Under the pieces are notes generated by a model. The model made no database searches, was not told the DNA's origin, and saw only the letters and a list, made by a program, of their open reading frames with translations. The translations under genes and the position numbers were made by a program. This document shows, in pieces, positions 1-9,866 of a DNA stretch of 64,000 nt; position 1 is the stretch's first letter, and each line of letters starts with the position of its first letter. The DNA lies in the NCBI RefSeq assembly GCF_000210295.1, contig NC_026742.1, positions 372,001-436,000 of the forward strand, in the 5' to 3' direction. The stretch comes from Trypanosoma brucei gambiense DAL972. Its lineage: Eukaryota; Euglenozoa; Kinetoplastea; Trypanosomatida; Trypanosomatidae.

Positions 1-1487
1 CAACGATGTTGGGGAATGAGGTCATAAAGCTGCATTAAGTTGGGGAAGCCATGTTCCCAGAGGGCAGACTGAAACTGGCGGCTCGTGCGTGTATCGTAGC
101 TGAGCCTTGTTATGATTACCAATAACGAATTGGGGGCACTAAACGACGTCGTGATAGCCTCACGCGGTATGCCCAAAGAAGAACAGAGGTCTAGCACAAC
201 GGCACCCGTCAATCTGCCAAAGTCTTTCTGAATCAAATCACTCCATTCCTCATCAGGGGAAGTCAGACGCAGTCGTGTGACCCGGGGAACGCACTTGTCC
301 GGCTCAACCTTCATCGGGCTGTCAACATGAAGAGAAAACAAATTCATACGTTCTATAAGAGACAGCTGAACCGATGACGAAGGCTCATCCGAACAATTTC
401 CGTTATTCTGCGTCGGCTCCACACGTTCGGAGGACATTTGTAATGAAGCCTGATCAGTCGATTGCGGTAATTCTTCCACTTGGGTTTGCTTGCAGTTAGA
501 CAGTGAATACCTTGACATTCTGTACATCGCCGTGCTCTCAGTTGCACGCAGGATGAGTCGTGTAGTAGCCTCATCGGAACTTATCTTCCCGCGGCTTATC
601 TCCTCCTCTACGCTAAGATCACGGCAAACGGCCTCATCAAGCCTCAGCTCCTCTTCAGGTGCTGGTACGTGGCCCTTAACCTGTGGAGCCCTGAACAACA
701 GCGAAGCCAATGCGTTTGGAGAACTCAACACAGTCCCGTAACCGCCAGTTCGCTTTACAACACCATCCACCTTCAAGAGGGTCTCAGTCCCCTCCACTGC
801 AAGTGCTTCCGATGGTGCCGCAAGCTCTAACGGCACATCTGCCATCTGGCCCGTCTCATCTTTTTTTACTTCAACAATTACCTGAAAGCAGTCGGCATGG
901 AATTGCACCGTCTGTGGCGTCAGCAACGCATAAGAATCAAAATCCTTATCCAAGTATGTAACGTACAGCAGCTGAAACTTAAGAAGTGCAGCCTTATCAT
1001 GAATTATACCCATAACGTCATCAAAATTCGCTCCCTCCTCTTCACATGGTGCTGGTACTTTCAACTCGCCCAGTTTGGCACCGGACTCCGTTGCAAAGCA
1101 CAAGGTCCAATAGCCGGAGTCGTTGATGCAACAATCAGCCAAACAACGATCGTCTGAGGCTGCCACCGGCTGGCGGAATCCGTACTCGACAGCCACTTCG
1201 CTGAGTTGTATATTTGGAAATGCCGACGATGCCTTGCAATCCTTCACTTCAAACGGCATAAGACTCTCAATTGACCTTGCCGTGTCCATTAGCCCTGGGT
1301 TTGGTATGTGTTCCTGATGTGCTCTTAAGCAAACACCATCCGGATATGGCGAGAGCGTCTCCGCAGTTGGTAAAAAACGGCCGGGCGTGGTCCCGCTGCG
1401 AACCGTCAAGTGGGACCCCGATTCCTTCGGGGGAAGGGTATCCACATAGCGCTCAAAGAAGCCACCACGGGGCGATTTGTCGATCAT
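1..1487 (-). CDS. N-terminal part of a large unknown kinetoplastid protein (runs off window)
   Basis: An open frame runs from an ATG at 1487 leftwards to the window edge with no stop, giving at least 495 residues (MIDKSPRGGFFERYVDT...). On the minus strand the start is preceded by a pyrimidine tract and AG around 1640-1665, which supports a spliced leader site upstream of this ATG. No standard domain is obvious. Near the visible end a segment with a conserved W, then LTGAVVLDLCSSLGIPRE followed by a hydrophobic strand, resembles the short alpha/beta repeats of large kinetoplastid cytoskeletal or flagellar proteins. That link is inference from pattern only. The rest is moderately acidic with no membrane segment. 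The 510-bp tandem repeat array lies just upstream. Confidence 0.75.
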   Translation of the reverse strand, partial: MIDKSPRGGFFERYVDTLPPKESGSHLTVRSGTTPGRFLPTAETLSPYPDGVCLRAHQEHIPNPGLMDTARSIESLMPFEVKDCKASSAFPNIQLSEVAVEYGFRQPVAASDDRCLADCCINDSGYWTLCFATESGAKLGELKVPAPCEEEGANFDDVMGIIHDKAALLKFQLLYVTYLDKDFDSYALLTPQTVQFHADCFQVIVEVKKDETGQMADVPLELAAPSEALAVEGTETLLKVDGVVKRTGGYGTVLSSPNALASLLFRAPQVKGHVPAPEEELRLDEAVCRDLSVEEEISRGKISSDEATTRLILRATESTAMYRMSRYSLSNCKQTQVEELPQSTDQASLQMSSERVEPTQNNGNCSDEPSSSVQLSLIERMNLFSLHVDSPMKVEPDKCVPRVTRLRLTSPDEEWSDLIQKDFGRLTGAVVLDLCSSLGIPREAITTSFSAPNSLLVIITRLSYDTRTSRQFQSALWEHGFPNLMQLYDLIPQHR

Positions 1488-1706
1488 AGGAAGGCTTTCA
1501 ACAAAATTTTCTAAATAACGGTACAAAAAGACGGCCGCACCCAACCGCAAATACACAAAGATGTGTGTAGCTCTATGGATGGGTGGGTCCCCGTCAAAAA
1601 TAAGATATATGAGCAATACCCTTTCAGTCGGACACCTTCTAACAAAAAGGTGAAAAAATTTAAAAATATACAGACGCAGATCGAAATAACAAATCAATAA
1701 AACAGA

Positions 1707-3194
1707 GAAGGCAACTATATCAGCACGTTTCCCGTTAAATCTGCTATCAGTACACCCCAACAAGAGGGCACCGTGCCATTACATTCCATTGCACGAAAGT
1801 GCTGAAAAAAGGTACACTCAGTTCGCGGGATCATCACGAAGCAGACCAACACATGCTTCTCCGGAGTCACCAGAAGGCATCATGCGGCACGAAGTGAAGC
1901 TCACTGACCTCGGATTGCCCCGTGTTGTGCCTTGAATGCATGGAGGAGAGAGAGTAGGTTCAAATCAAGAAAGCACAGAGGGTGAAGAAAGGATTAGATT
2001 AAAACTAAGACAGACACTCCTGGGGAAGGTACAAAATAACGCATCTCGCACAGTGTCGGCACTAGAGCAGCAGCGGCACGCCATAACTAGCTTCATTTTC
2101 TGTGCTGTACAACACTCACACTCTCACACGCCTCAGGAACCCAAGTGGAAGCAGTCATACCCGTTGGGAGCTAATAGCGCGTTCTCAGTGTACGAAGAAG
2201 TTGATATCACTATAGTGAAGGCAACTATATCAGCACGTTTCCCGTTAAATCTGCTATCAGTACACCCCAACAAGAGGGCACCGTGCCATTACATTCCATT
2301 GCACGAAAGTGCTGAAAAAAGGTACACTCAGTTCGCGGGATCATCACGAAGCAGACCAACACATGCTTCTCCGGAGCCACCAGAAGGCATCATGCGGCAC
2401 GAAGTGAAGCTCACTGACCTCGGATTGCCCCGTGTTGTGCCTTGAATGCATGGAGGAGAGAGAGTAGGTTCAAAACAAGAAAGCACAGAGGGTGAAGAAA
2501 GGATTAGATTAAAACTAAGACAGACACTCCTGGGGAAGGTACAAAATAACGCATCTCGCACAGTGTCGGCACTAGAGCAGCAGCGGCACGCCATAACTAG
2601 CTTCATTTTCTGTGCTGTACAACACTCACACTCTCACACGCCTCAGGAACCCAAGTGGAAGCAGTCATACCCGTTGGGAGCTAATAGCGCGTTCTCAGTG
2701 TACGAAGAAGTTGATATCACTATAGTGAAGGCAACTATATCAGCACGTTTCCCGTTAAATCTGCTATCAGTACACCCCAACAAGAGGGCACCGTGCCATT
2801 ACATTCCATTGCACGAAAGTGCTGAAAAAAGGTACACTCAGTTCGCGGGATCATCACGAAGCAGACCAACACATGCTTCTCCGGAGCCACCAGAAGGCAT
2901 CATGCGGCACGAAGTGAAGCTCACTGACCTCGGATTGCCCCGTGTTGTGCCTTGAATGCATGGAGGAGAGAGAGTAGGTTCAAATCAAGAAAGCACAGAG
3001 GGTGAAGAAAGGATTAGATTAAAACTAAGACAGACACTCCTGGGGAAGGTACAAAATAACGCATCTCGCACAGTGTCGGCACTAGAGCAGCAGCGGCACG
3101 CCATAACTAGCTTCATTTTCTGTGCTGTACAACACTCACACTCTCACACGCCTCAGGAACCCAAGTGGAAGCAGTCATACCCGTTGGGAACTAA
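1707..3194. repeat. 510-bp tandem repeat array, about 2.9 copies
   Basis: Three head-to-tail copies start at 1707, 2217 and 2727; the third breaks off near 3194. The period is exactly 510 bp and copies differ at only a few positions (for example 1867 T against C in the others, and 2475 A against T in copies 1 and 3), so the duplication is recent or homogenised. The period is a multiple of three, so the plus-strand frame stays in phase and each copy holds a 169-codon open frame ending TGA directly before the next ATG. That frame is antisense to the gene block and is probably fortuitous. On the minus strand each copy carries a pyrimidine tract plus AG followed by ATGATG and a 21-codon frame (1818-1883, 2328-2393, 2838-2903). 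Function unknown. Confidence 0.95.
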
Positions 3195-3829
3195 CCATAT
3201 TGTTCTCTAAACCACGAAATGTCAAAAAAGGGGGGGAAAAGTGATTGCCGTGCTTGGGTATCCCTCAATGAATCTTAGCTCAGCAGTAAACAATGTAAAA
3301 GAAATATAATTGTTACTTTACGATTCCATACCTCTTCCTCGGGTGTCAGGGTTAGTAAAGGGACGGACAAAATGCGACACCGTACATTCCGTAAGTTTTT
3401 ATTTTTCAACCGTATCTTCTCTTTTCTTCTCCTCGTTTCCAACTGCTTTCCCTCTATTCTACCTTCCGCGGTCGAGTGGGGCACCGCACAAAACAGAGTG
3501 GACGATATCCTTCCCTACGGTAGGAAACGGGCATGACATAGTGGCCCCCTTCACTACAACGCTGGCACAAAAGGAAAAGCATGAGACGTTGTCGATCAGG
3601 AGGTGGAAACGCCGATAATTATACAGCTTCACATGCAAAATTCAACGCCAAACACCATCTGTCTGGTGTTCAACCACATCAATTAGAGTGTGCGTGTGGA
3701 GGCGCTCGCAAAAAATACATTCATGCTTCCCTGGTACATGGAGTTTGGCATCTCACTCTCAACAATCAAACCCCACATGCTCATCTTGTCACTTTCTATC
3801 CTCTAAAAGGCAGATGTTTCTTGCATCGC
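3195..3829. other. Intergenic, no gene seen
   Basis: Between the repeat array and the RIIa gene. On the minus strand it holds a C7/T-rich tract (plus 3224-3241) followed by AG, a candidate spliced leader acceptor just ahead of the third repeat copy. Otherwise it is probably the 3' UTR of the 3830-4075 gene. Confidence 0.6.
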
Positions 3830-4075
3830 TTAGGCGGTCGCGGTTGACCGCGAGCGGTAGTTTCGGAAAGCGCGTTGAATGACTCGGGCAGACTTTTCGT
3901 GAGTGGCGGCCGTCGCCTTCGCGCACCGCGCAGTCGCCCATTGTCGTAGGAACTCGTAAACATCATTAGGCTTCTCGCGGACAGCATCGGCAACGAAATC
4001 CTCAAGGAGGGGGCCTACACCAATGCGCTCGAGATAGTCGCGCTGTCCCTCGCTGTATTCAAGGCCAAAACTCAT
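3830..4075 (-). CDS. RIIa/DPY-30-like dimerisation-docking microprotein with IQ-like tail (81 aa)
   Basis: An 81-residue protein. Residues about 14-47 (YLERIGVGPLLEDFVADAV then EKPNDVYEFLRQWA) match the RIIa/DPY-30 helix-loop-helix that forms four-helix dimers and docks amphipathic anchor helices. Residues 63-76 (ARVIQRAFRNYRSR) look like a half IQ motif, which could bind calmodulin or a centrin. In flagellates such small proteins often sit on radial spokes or other axonemal scaffolds; that role is inferred. The start at 4075 was chosen because the frame upstream is hydrophobic translation of the pyrimidine tract and UTR. A relative lies at 7582-7812. Confidence 0.8.
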   Translation of the reverse strand: MSFGLEYSEGQRDYLERIGVGPLLEDFVADAVREKPNDVYEFLRQWATARCAKATAATHEKSARVIQRAFRNYRSRSTATA

Positions 4076-4807
4076 GATGCCCGGTATGCACTCACAAACC
4101 TTACCTTTCCCCCTCCCCCTTCTCAGCACTCTAAACGTATCCAGATGAATCCAGCAGAAGGGTGACAATGAGAAGAGGAAGCAGCACTGGCACTGAGAAA
4201 AAATACAGTCAGCACATGTCCGCCAACGACTGGCCTTACATGTGGATTCACACACACAACACACGCTCTTATCCGTGTCGACGTTAACCAATAAATAGCA
4301 AAAAAAAGGTAACCAAACGAAACGTACTGAGGTACGACTTTGTTGTCCAGTGAGTTTTGCTACAACTATGGTTAAAAAAAAAAACAGTACGTAACTCCAA
4401 AACATGAAAACACACACACACACGTTCGCAGCGGCCAAACCAACAAAAAATCGCGCAGAGATCTGAAACATATCATCCAAGGCAACACACGGACAGTGAA
4501 CTAAAATAAAAAAGTATTATAAGATAATTCGGCAGCCAGGAAAGCATGTGCCTTACACCCACACGACAACAGAGCTCTGTGGGTTGGAAACCCCTGTACG
4601 ACTGTGTACACAGACCCCATGCCCCACCACCGCATACCCAAATCCCCCTAATATCTGTTCCCATTTGTTATTCCAAACCCGCCTTCCGAGGTAGTGCACT
4701 AACTTACTCGAGGCATAGTGTGAAGACCGGTGTTGCTCAGGGGTTGGTGGGGCTGGGGAGAAAACCCATGTTCCCGTCGGCCCAGGCAGAGGAAGAAGAG
4801 CATAAAG
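4076..4807. other. Intergenic with splice/UTR signals
   Basis: Holds a plus-strand A tract (about 4374-4384, a T tract on the transcribed minus strand) and a short CA repeat near 4410-4423, which together look like the trans-splicing region for the RIIa gene. No further gene is seen. Confidence 0.6.
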
Positions 4808-5464
4808 CTAATTCTCCCACGAAATTCTACTTCCCAGACTTGAGGGGCACGACCGGCACCGAGGTAAGGTAGCAAAAGACTCCTCGTAAGGCATTGGCGA
4901 CAGAAATACATTTGATTCCCGCCGCCGCCGGCGCCAGTGCGGCTGTAAACTTCGGGGGTACTGTTGGTGGGAGTCACCCGTCTGCTTTTCCTCAACTTCT
5001 GTATTGTCAGCGAACCCCTCGGCAAGGGGGCACTCATTAAGCAACCGCCAGTACGGCGAGTCCTGAGTAATGCAACGCTGCTCCCGTATGCATATCCGCC
5101 GTCCAGCTGCCTTTGTGAAGGCTGTGGGAACCCAAATTGTGATAGCTGGTATATCATGATTATCACCACTCTCCACGTCGATGTTGATCTCGTTCTCACC
5201 GGCGGCATAAAATGCAGTAACGCCCTCTGTAGCGCAGCTTCCGGGCGACTGCATCTTTCCAAAGAACTCCCCATCACAGGATCCACATAGAGAAGGCGAC
5301 TTTTTGTGAACAGGGGACAAGAAGTCAGCAGCAAAGGCGGCGTCTGCATCACCGCGGTCCACAGTAAATCCGTCTGCAGCCGCCGACTGTACGGCAACCT
5401 CTCGTTCCCGGGAGTATTCACCACCACCTGCGTCCAGTTGGACATTCTCTTTCGCTTCCTCCAT
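4808..5464 (-). CDS. Unknown protein, 218 aa
   Basis: An unrecognised protein starting MEEAKENVQLDAGGG. The N-terminal half is acidic and Ala/Gly/Asp-rich; a middle segment contains several cysteines (CGSCDGEFF, ICIREQRC); the C-terminal part has a WRRRRRESN basic cluster before SPMPYEESF. There is no signal peptide or membrane segment. The start is the first ATG after a strong pyrimidine tract and CAG acceptor on the minus strand (plus about 5541-5568). A second long frame overlaps on the same strand (4699-5619); it was set aside because it would use ATGs upstream of that acceptor and its composition is less protein-like. Moderately sure it is coding; function unknown. Confidence 0.65.
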   Translation of the reverse strand: MEEAKENVQLDAGGGEYSREREVAVQSAAADGFTVDRGDADAAFAADFLSPVHKKSPSLCGSCDGEFFGKMQSPGSCATEGVTAFYAAGENEINIDVESGDNHDIPAITIWVPTAFTKAAGRRICIREQRCITQDSPYWRLLNECPLAEGFADNTEVEEKQTGDSHQQYPRSLQPHWRRRRRESNVFLSPMPYEESFATLPRCRSCPSSLGSRISWEN

Positions 5465-6345
5465 ATGGCTTTTAGAAGTTTTGAATAGTAAGGAATGCCT
5501 TCTACTGCGAAGCGAGGCTGGCGCTGACGCCGGCAGCTGTAGCAAAGAAAGGAAAGAGAAAGCACAGTTCGAAAGCTCTTTTTTCTTGTGCGGGCCCAAA
5601 TGTGTGTCATGTGATGCAACAGGGCTGGGGTTACGGGGACAAGTGCTATCCAAAATACAGTGGAATCACCTCAAATACCTGCCCAGCGCATACATCCACC
5701 CACACAATTATGTATATATATATATATATATCGACTGCTACGTCCACAATCAACTTTTTTCTGAAACAATCCAAAACGGTATAATAAGCAGCAGCAAAAG
5801 AAAAAGAATCGCGGGAAAGTTGCTGCGAACGAACCAAGCACCCAGCTAGACGGCCCCTCAGCCACGTGCCGGGAGAAGCGAGATGAGGAAATTTTGTATT
5901 CATTAAGGAAGGATCCAATCCCGAATCCTCTCCTCGGTTCCTCACTTTTCAACGCAACACAGTCACGGTGTTAAGAAATCCTGACCACCCTCCTGTCTAT
6001 CACGTTAAGAGGATTGAAAATGTTACAACGCCTTTCATTGTTTCGCTCAAACTATAGTTACCAACTGTTGGGTGAACGATTGTTACTGGCATCCGTGCTG
6101 CTCATTCACACCCAAGTCCTTTCGTGTAGACTCAGTGAAGCCAACCTGTGAAAAGGTGGGAAACAGTCCTTGAACGAGGCTCGCACGTGCAGTGAGAAAA
6201 CACACTACTTATCATCTGGGGGTACGTAATGATGAGCCCAGTTGCTTCATCGTGCATATGTGCTCAGAAGATTATCGCAGCATTAGATGAAGCACTCCAA
6301 TTTATTCACTCCCGCACTTCTCTCGCCCCCTCAGAAAGCGTTTAC
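5465..6345. other. Intergenic with (TA)n microsatellite
   Basis: Contains the splice signal of the 4808-5464 gene (5541-5568), a perfect TA run at 5713-5731 and A-rich sequence near 5800. The part near 6300 is probably the 3' UTR of cytidine deaminase. No gene seen. Confidence 0.6.
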
Positions 6346-6894
6346 TCAGAAAGTTCCTGGACACCTTGAGTGTTCTCCTGTCGCAAGTGCGGCCACGTCC
6401 ATGCCGATACTGCTTGGTCCGAACGGTTGCGGCAGCAACTCTGAAAGTCGAAAGAGCCTCGCGTGCTCCTGGTCAAAAGTAACAAGGACAACAAGAAAGT
6501 CGTTCATATTTCCCGATAAATCAGCAACTTCAGCGAGCAGCTGCCGGCAGAATCCACATGGAGGGACTGTGGCATCAGCCGCTGCGGCAGCGGCAGTGGG
6601 TAGCACACTGCGGCCGTAAATAGCAACCGCTTGCGCGGTACGATACCCATCCATGTTAGCCTTCACAATAGCACAAGCCTCGGCACATGTCCCCTTGTAA
6701 ACACAAGTTTCGTAATTGCAACCCGAAGTAACCTTCCCGTCGTCGTGGAGGAGCGCAGCACCCACCGCAAAGTTAGAATATGGACAGTAACTTCGCTGGT
6801 GGGCACTAACTGCGGTGCGTCCAGCTTGCTGCAGTCCCTCTGGAAGTTGAGATAGCAGCTTCAAGCAACCGGTCTTCAATGATGAGCATTGCAT
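6346..6894 (-). CDS. CDA: Cytidine deaminase
   Basis: A 182-residue homotetramer-type cytidine deaminase, which hydrolyses cytidine and deoxycytidine to uridine and deoxyuridine in pyrimidine salvage. The zinc site is complete: C70-A-E72 (GTCAEACAIV, with E72 as the proton shuttle) and PCGFC at 112-116, which supplies C113 and C116. SYCPYSNFAVGAALL (35-49) is the family's substrate-binding N-terminal motif, and LLPQPFGP near the end is typical. An insertion of alanines (about 101-107) separates the two halves. The start at 6894 is the first ATG after a pyrimidine tract (plus 6944-6968) and AG on the minus strand. The open frame extends further upstream, but only as read-through of the splice region. 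Confidence 0.95.
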   Translation of the reverse strand: MQCSSLKTGCLKLLSQLPEGLQQAGRTAVSAHQRSYCPYSNFAVGAALLHDDGKVTSGCNYETCVYKGTCAEACAIVKANMDGYRTAQAVAIYGRSVLPTAAAAAADATVPPCGFCRQLLAEVADLSGNMNDFLVVLVTFDQEHARLFRLSELLPQPFGPSSIGMDVAALATGEHSRCPGTF

Positions 6895-7581
6895 TGTGAC
6901 GCGATGCTTCTCCCTATGGTAGTGTCTAAACACGTGGCCGTAACAAAATGGGGAAAAATAGGAAAAGATTGCAATGTCGTTCGTTACCGTAACCCCCCCC
7001 CCTGCCTTCGACAACGTTTTTACACACCAGAAAACAGAGAGTGCCATTGGCCGTGGCAAAGCGACACCTTCTAGTGATTCGCACGCGTATTCCCACACAG
7101 TTCTTATAAATGATGCCGCGACCATCTCCTAAAAAGCCCAAATACCCACCAGCCGCAGGGTTGAGTCGCGGCGACATTAAGAGGAAGATGAGCTTACACA
7201 GTGGTGCAGTTCCCCCATCAATTGTACATATGGAAAATACATCTGAAGTACGGGGGGAAATCGCAGCAAAAAACACAGATACCTTTACGCTTCTACATGT
7301 TCACAGGCAAAATAAGAACAAATACCGCGGTGTCTTCCCACAAACTTCGTCCAACCACACACGCACATCACATCTATGCGTCATCGGTGAAGATAACCCA
7401 CTCCCCCCATAACCTTTCGCGTATTCGCGCACAACCAGCCTATTTGCGCCTCTGAGTGCAGTCTAACAGATGTTACCACCGAAGAGAGGTACTCAATTCG
7501 CATATCCGATACCCTCGAGCTACAGAAAGACGTACTCGAGGGTGGTGTGTGACGAAATCACATGCACTGCCGAGGCCCAGC
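6895..7581. other. Intergenic; CDA splice region
   Basis: Minus-strand pyrimidine tract and AG (plus 6920-6968) serve the CDA start. A C10 run lies at plus 6993-7002 (G10 on the transcribed strand). The remainder is probably the 3' UTR of the 7582-7812 gene. Confidence 0.6.
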
Positions 7582-7812
7582 CTATGATCCAGCGGCCGAA
7601 GTGGGCGCTTGGCCTCCTGAAGTGTTCTCAGCATTTCTCTCCCTCTGTTTCCGGGAGGCCCACAAGGCGAAATACTCGCATGCGTTCTCTGGCCGCTCTA
7701 AAATCACATCGGCAATGAGAAGTTCAAGCATTCCTCGTACATTGTGCGAGTGCAGGTACTCCTGGTCCCTCTGAATGCTACTGATGCTTCCCACACTGCT
7801 CTTAGAACTCAT
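7582..7812 (-). CDS. RIIa/DPY-30-like microprotein (76 aa)
   Basis: A 76-residue protein with a short Ser-rich N-terminus and an RIIa/DPY-30-like fold at about 17-52: EYLHSHNVRGMLELLIADVI then ERPENACEYFALWAS. It aligns with the 3830-4075 protein across the two helices (EYL/DYL, LLIADV/DFVADAV, ERPEN/EKPND, EYFALWA/EFLRQWA) but lacks the IQ-like tail. It is a likely dimerisation module for anchoring or flagellar scaffolds (inferred). The two genes are separated only by CDA and the 218-aa gene, suggesting an old local duplication with interleaved genes. Confidence 0.75.
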   Translation of the reverse strand: MSSKSSVGSISSIQRDQEYLHSHNVRGMLELLIADVILERPENACEYFALWASRKQRERNAENTSGGQAPTSAAGS

Positions 7813-8240
7813 CCCCCCAGCGAAATCCCCTGAAACTTTTTCTAATTGATGATGCCCTCGAGCACGCTACCTTTGCTCTTTCCCTACTGCTGCTGATAGT
7901 ACGCTTCACATGACAGAAAAAAAAGGTAAGGTAGGTAAAGACACTCCTCAATAACAACACATTCGGCATGTCCGCACATAACTGCTTTCATCACGCTATG
8001 ATTTTTTCCACCCCAATGGCAACTAGAACAACACAGGTCGCCAATAAATTGGTCAGCCTTTTATTCACATAGAATTTCCCCGTAAAATATCGGTTGACAC
8101 ACAAGCGGACACACAACACCAGTCACCGACAGATTTCAGGGAGGTCACAACATAATGAAATCTAAAGCCAATAAAACACAGAAGAAACGTATCTCAGGTA
8201 ATGTCGTGGCGTCCACCCCTTCAGGTTCCTGCCATCAGCT
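7813..8240. other. Intergenic, no gene seen
   Basis: A plus-strand A8 tract at 7918-7925 (T tract on the coding strand) marks the likely splice region of the 7582-7812 gene; the rest looks like UTR. Confidence 0.55.
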
Positions 8241-9371
8241 TTAGCGCTTTTTACCTATTGGTGGTAGTTTCCCCTCAGAAGTAGGCGGTGGAACGGGGGT
8301 GGGTTGTACTCCCGATTGCGTTCCGGGCATGTGCGAGGCGGCGAATTTGGGCTTTGCGGAATCCAGCATTGATTCGGGGAGTGGAGGGGGTGGGGGAATA
8401 GTTTTCCCATACGATCGCACGTAGTAACCGAGGTCCTTATCAAAGGACACACCGCACGACGCACACTTTTTGCTTGCTTTTGGTCCCTCAAAAATAGAGG
8501 TATTTCCGCGGCCGTGTTTACAGGACTTTACGATCTGCTCTTGCTCCTTCAAATGACGAGCCATTTGCCTCTCATACTTCTGTCTCAACTTTCCTTCCAC
8601 CCTCTCGCGCTCCTCACGCAGAATCACCTGCTCTGGACTATTATAGAAATTCTCGTAAGCTATTCGCTCCGCTTCCTCGCGCTGTTCCCGCTCTTTTCTC
8701 CACAACTCTTCCCACGCATCGCTCTCCTCTGCCACCACCCCGCGCCGGTACCGCACCTCAGTTCCCATTACAAATGCGCATGCGGCACGGACGGTGTTTT
8801 CTTGCTCCCTCTTCCATTCCTCGAAAGCCCGCAAGTACTCCCCATACGCGGCCTTCTCCTCTACCTCCCGCCGCCACTCTGCACGGCCTTCTTCGCGCAG
8901 GGCCTCCTCAAGGGCATATCGACGTTGATCCTCGATTGCCTCTCTGTCCTTCAGACGTTCAATAAAATACAACAGCTCCCTTCCCCTCGCCAACTTCTTG
9001 CATTTCTCGACGTTACGCGTCGCTAGTGCTTCAAAAAAAAATAGTGCTTGCTCGACGAGGCGCTCACGCGCGTCGGCCTCCATACGCTCTACATCCGACA
9101 ACTCATCAGCCATTTTCATCCTTAAATACTCCCGCAACGCATCCTCCCTGATGGCACACAGCTCCTGTGGCTCAAACATGCGCCGAACCGCCAGGCCAGG
9201 ATGTGAGGTCTTGAGTTTAGAATGGCTCCCCGACAACGAATGAACCGCAGCAGTGGACACCAGAAGCAGCGGAGCAGAGGCGACAAGGGTGACATCCGGG
9301 CCCGAAGGCACACCCACATTAGAGCGCACGACCACATTTTGCGAATCACGGCCAGGGGGAAAAACCGACAT
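8241..9371 (-). CDS. Glu/Arg-rich coiled-coil protein with CxxC motif and proline-rich tail (376 aa)
   Basis: Unknown function. Residues about 65-290 are almost entirely charged helix (long runs of E, R, K, A), predicted coiled coil. This is followed by a putative zinc-binding element: SCKHGRGN about 20 residues before KKCASCGVSFDKDLGYY. The last 75 residues are Pro-rich (TIPPPPPLPES, VQPTPVPPPTSEGKLPP). The architecture suits a cytoskeletal or flagellar structural protein, but no family was recognised. The start at 9371 (MSVFPPGRDS) follows a clear pyrimidine tract on the minus strand (plus 9399-9425); an upstream hydrophobic extension of the frame is read-through of that tract. Confidence 0.75.
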   Translation of the reverse strand: MSVFPPGRDSQNVVVRSNVGVPSGPDVTLVASAPLLLVSTAAVHSLSGSHSKLKTSHPGLAVRRMFEPQELCAIREDALREYLRMKMADELSDVERMEADARERLVEQALFFFEALATRNVEKCKKLARGRELLYFIERLKDREAIEDQRRYALEEALREEGRAEWRREVEEKAAYGEYLRAFEEWKREQENTVRAACAFVMGTEVRYRRGVVAEESDAWEELWRKEREQREEAERIAYENFYNSPEQVILREERERVEGKLRQKYERQMARHLKEQEQIVKSCKHGRGNTSIFEGPKASKKCASCGVSFDKDLGYYVRSYGKTIPPPPPLPESMLDSAKPKFAASHMPGTQSGVQPTPVPPPTSEGKLPPIGKKR

Positions 9372-9866
9372 GAGACACCTGCACCTCACTAGCTTTGGAA
9401 ACGAAAAAAAACCGGGAAAAAAACGTGAAAGTAGCACCAGGAAAAGAAATGAGGGACCTACAAAAAAAACAGAACCAATGATGTACAAAGACGTCACAGG
9501 TCCTTCCCATTCAGCCAGCTGGGCAAATCGAGCACCTGGGTGCAATACAGTTCACCTGCTTCCAGTGCTGAAAAAATCGCACCAGCGCGCCCAGCCGTAA
9601 GGCTCAAAAATCCCTCCCTCTTTCCGGAAACCACGGGTGAAAGCCAGCAACAACGTACTTTGTCCCACAAATGAACTAAACCCCGGTCATTCATTCACAA
9701 ATATATACAAAATTGAATGAAGCGAAGCCTGCGAACACGCTACGCGTTTGCGCCATAGGCAACCGCACATATTACGCATCAACCTTTCCTTCGTACCCAG
9801 TCGCTGCGCCAACTCAACATGAAGTGGCCCTGACATCGCTGTTTGGTGGGTGCGAAAAATTGGTGC
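9372..9866. other. Intergenic; splice region
   Basis: A-rich plus strand at 9399-9480 (T-rich on the coding strand) with AG downstream marks the acceptor of the coiled-coil gene. Nothing else supported. Confidence 0.55.

Noticed and set aside
1936..3210. Back-to-back 169-codon plus-strand frames in the 510-bp repeats
   Set aside because: They oppose the transcription direction of the block, each ends with TGA at the copy boundary, and the frame is preserved only because the period is a multiple of three.
4699..5619. 306-codon minus-strand frame overlapping the 218-aa gene
   Set aside because: Its ATGs lie upstream of the predicted acceptor and the first ATG after the acceptor belongs to the other frame; composition is Arg/Leu/Ser-rich as in a shadow frame.
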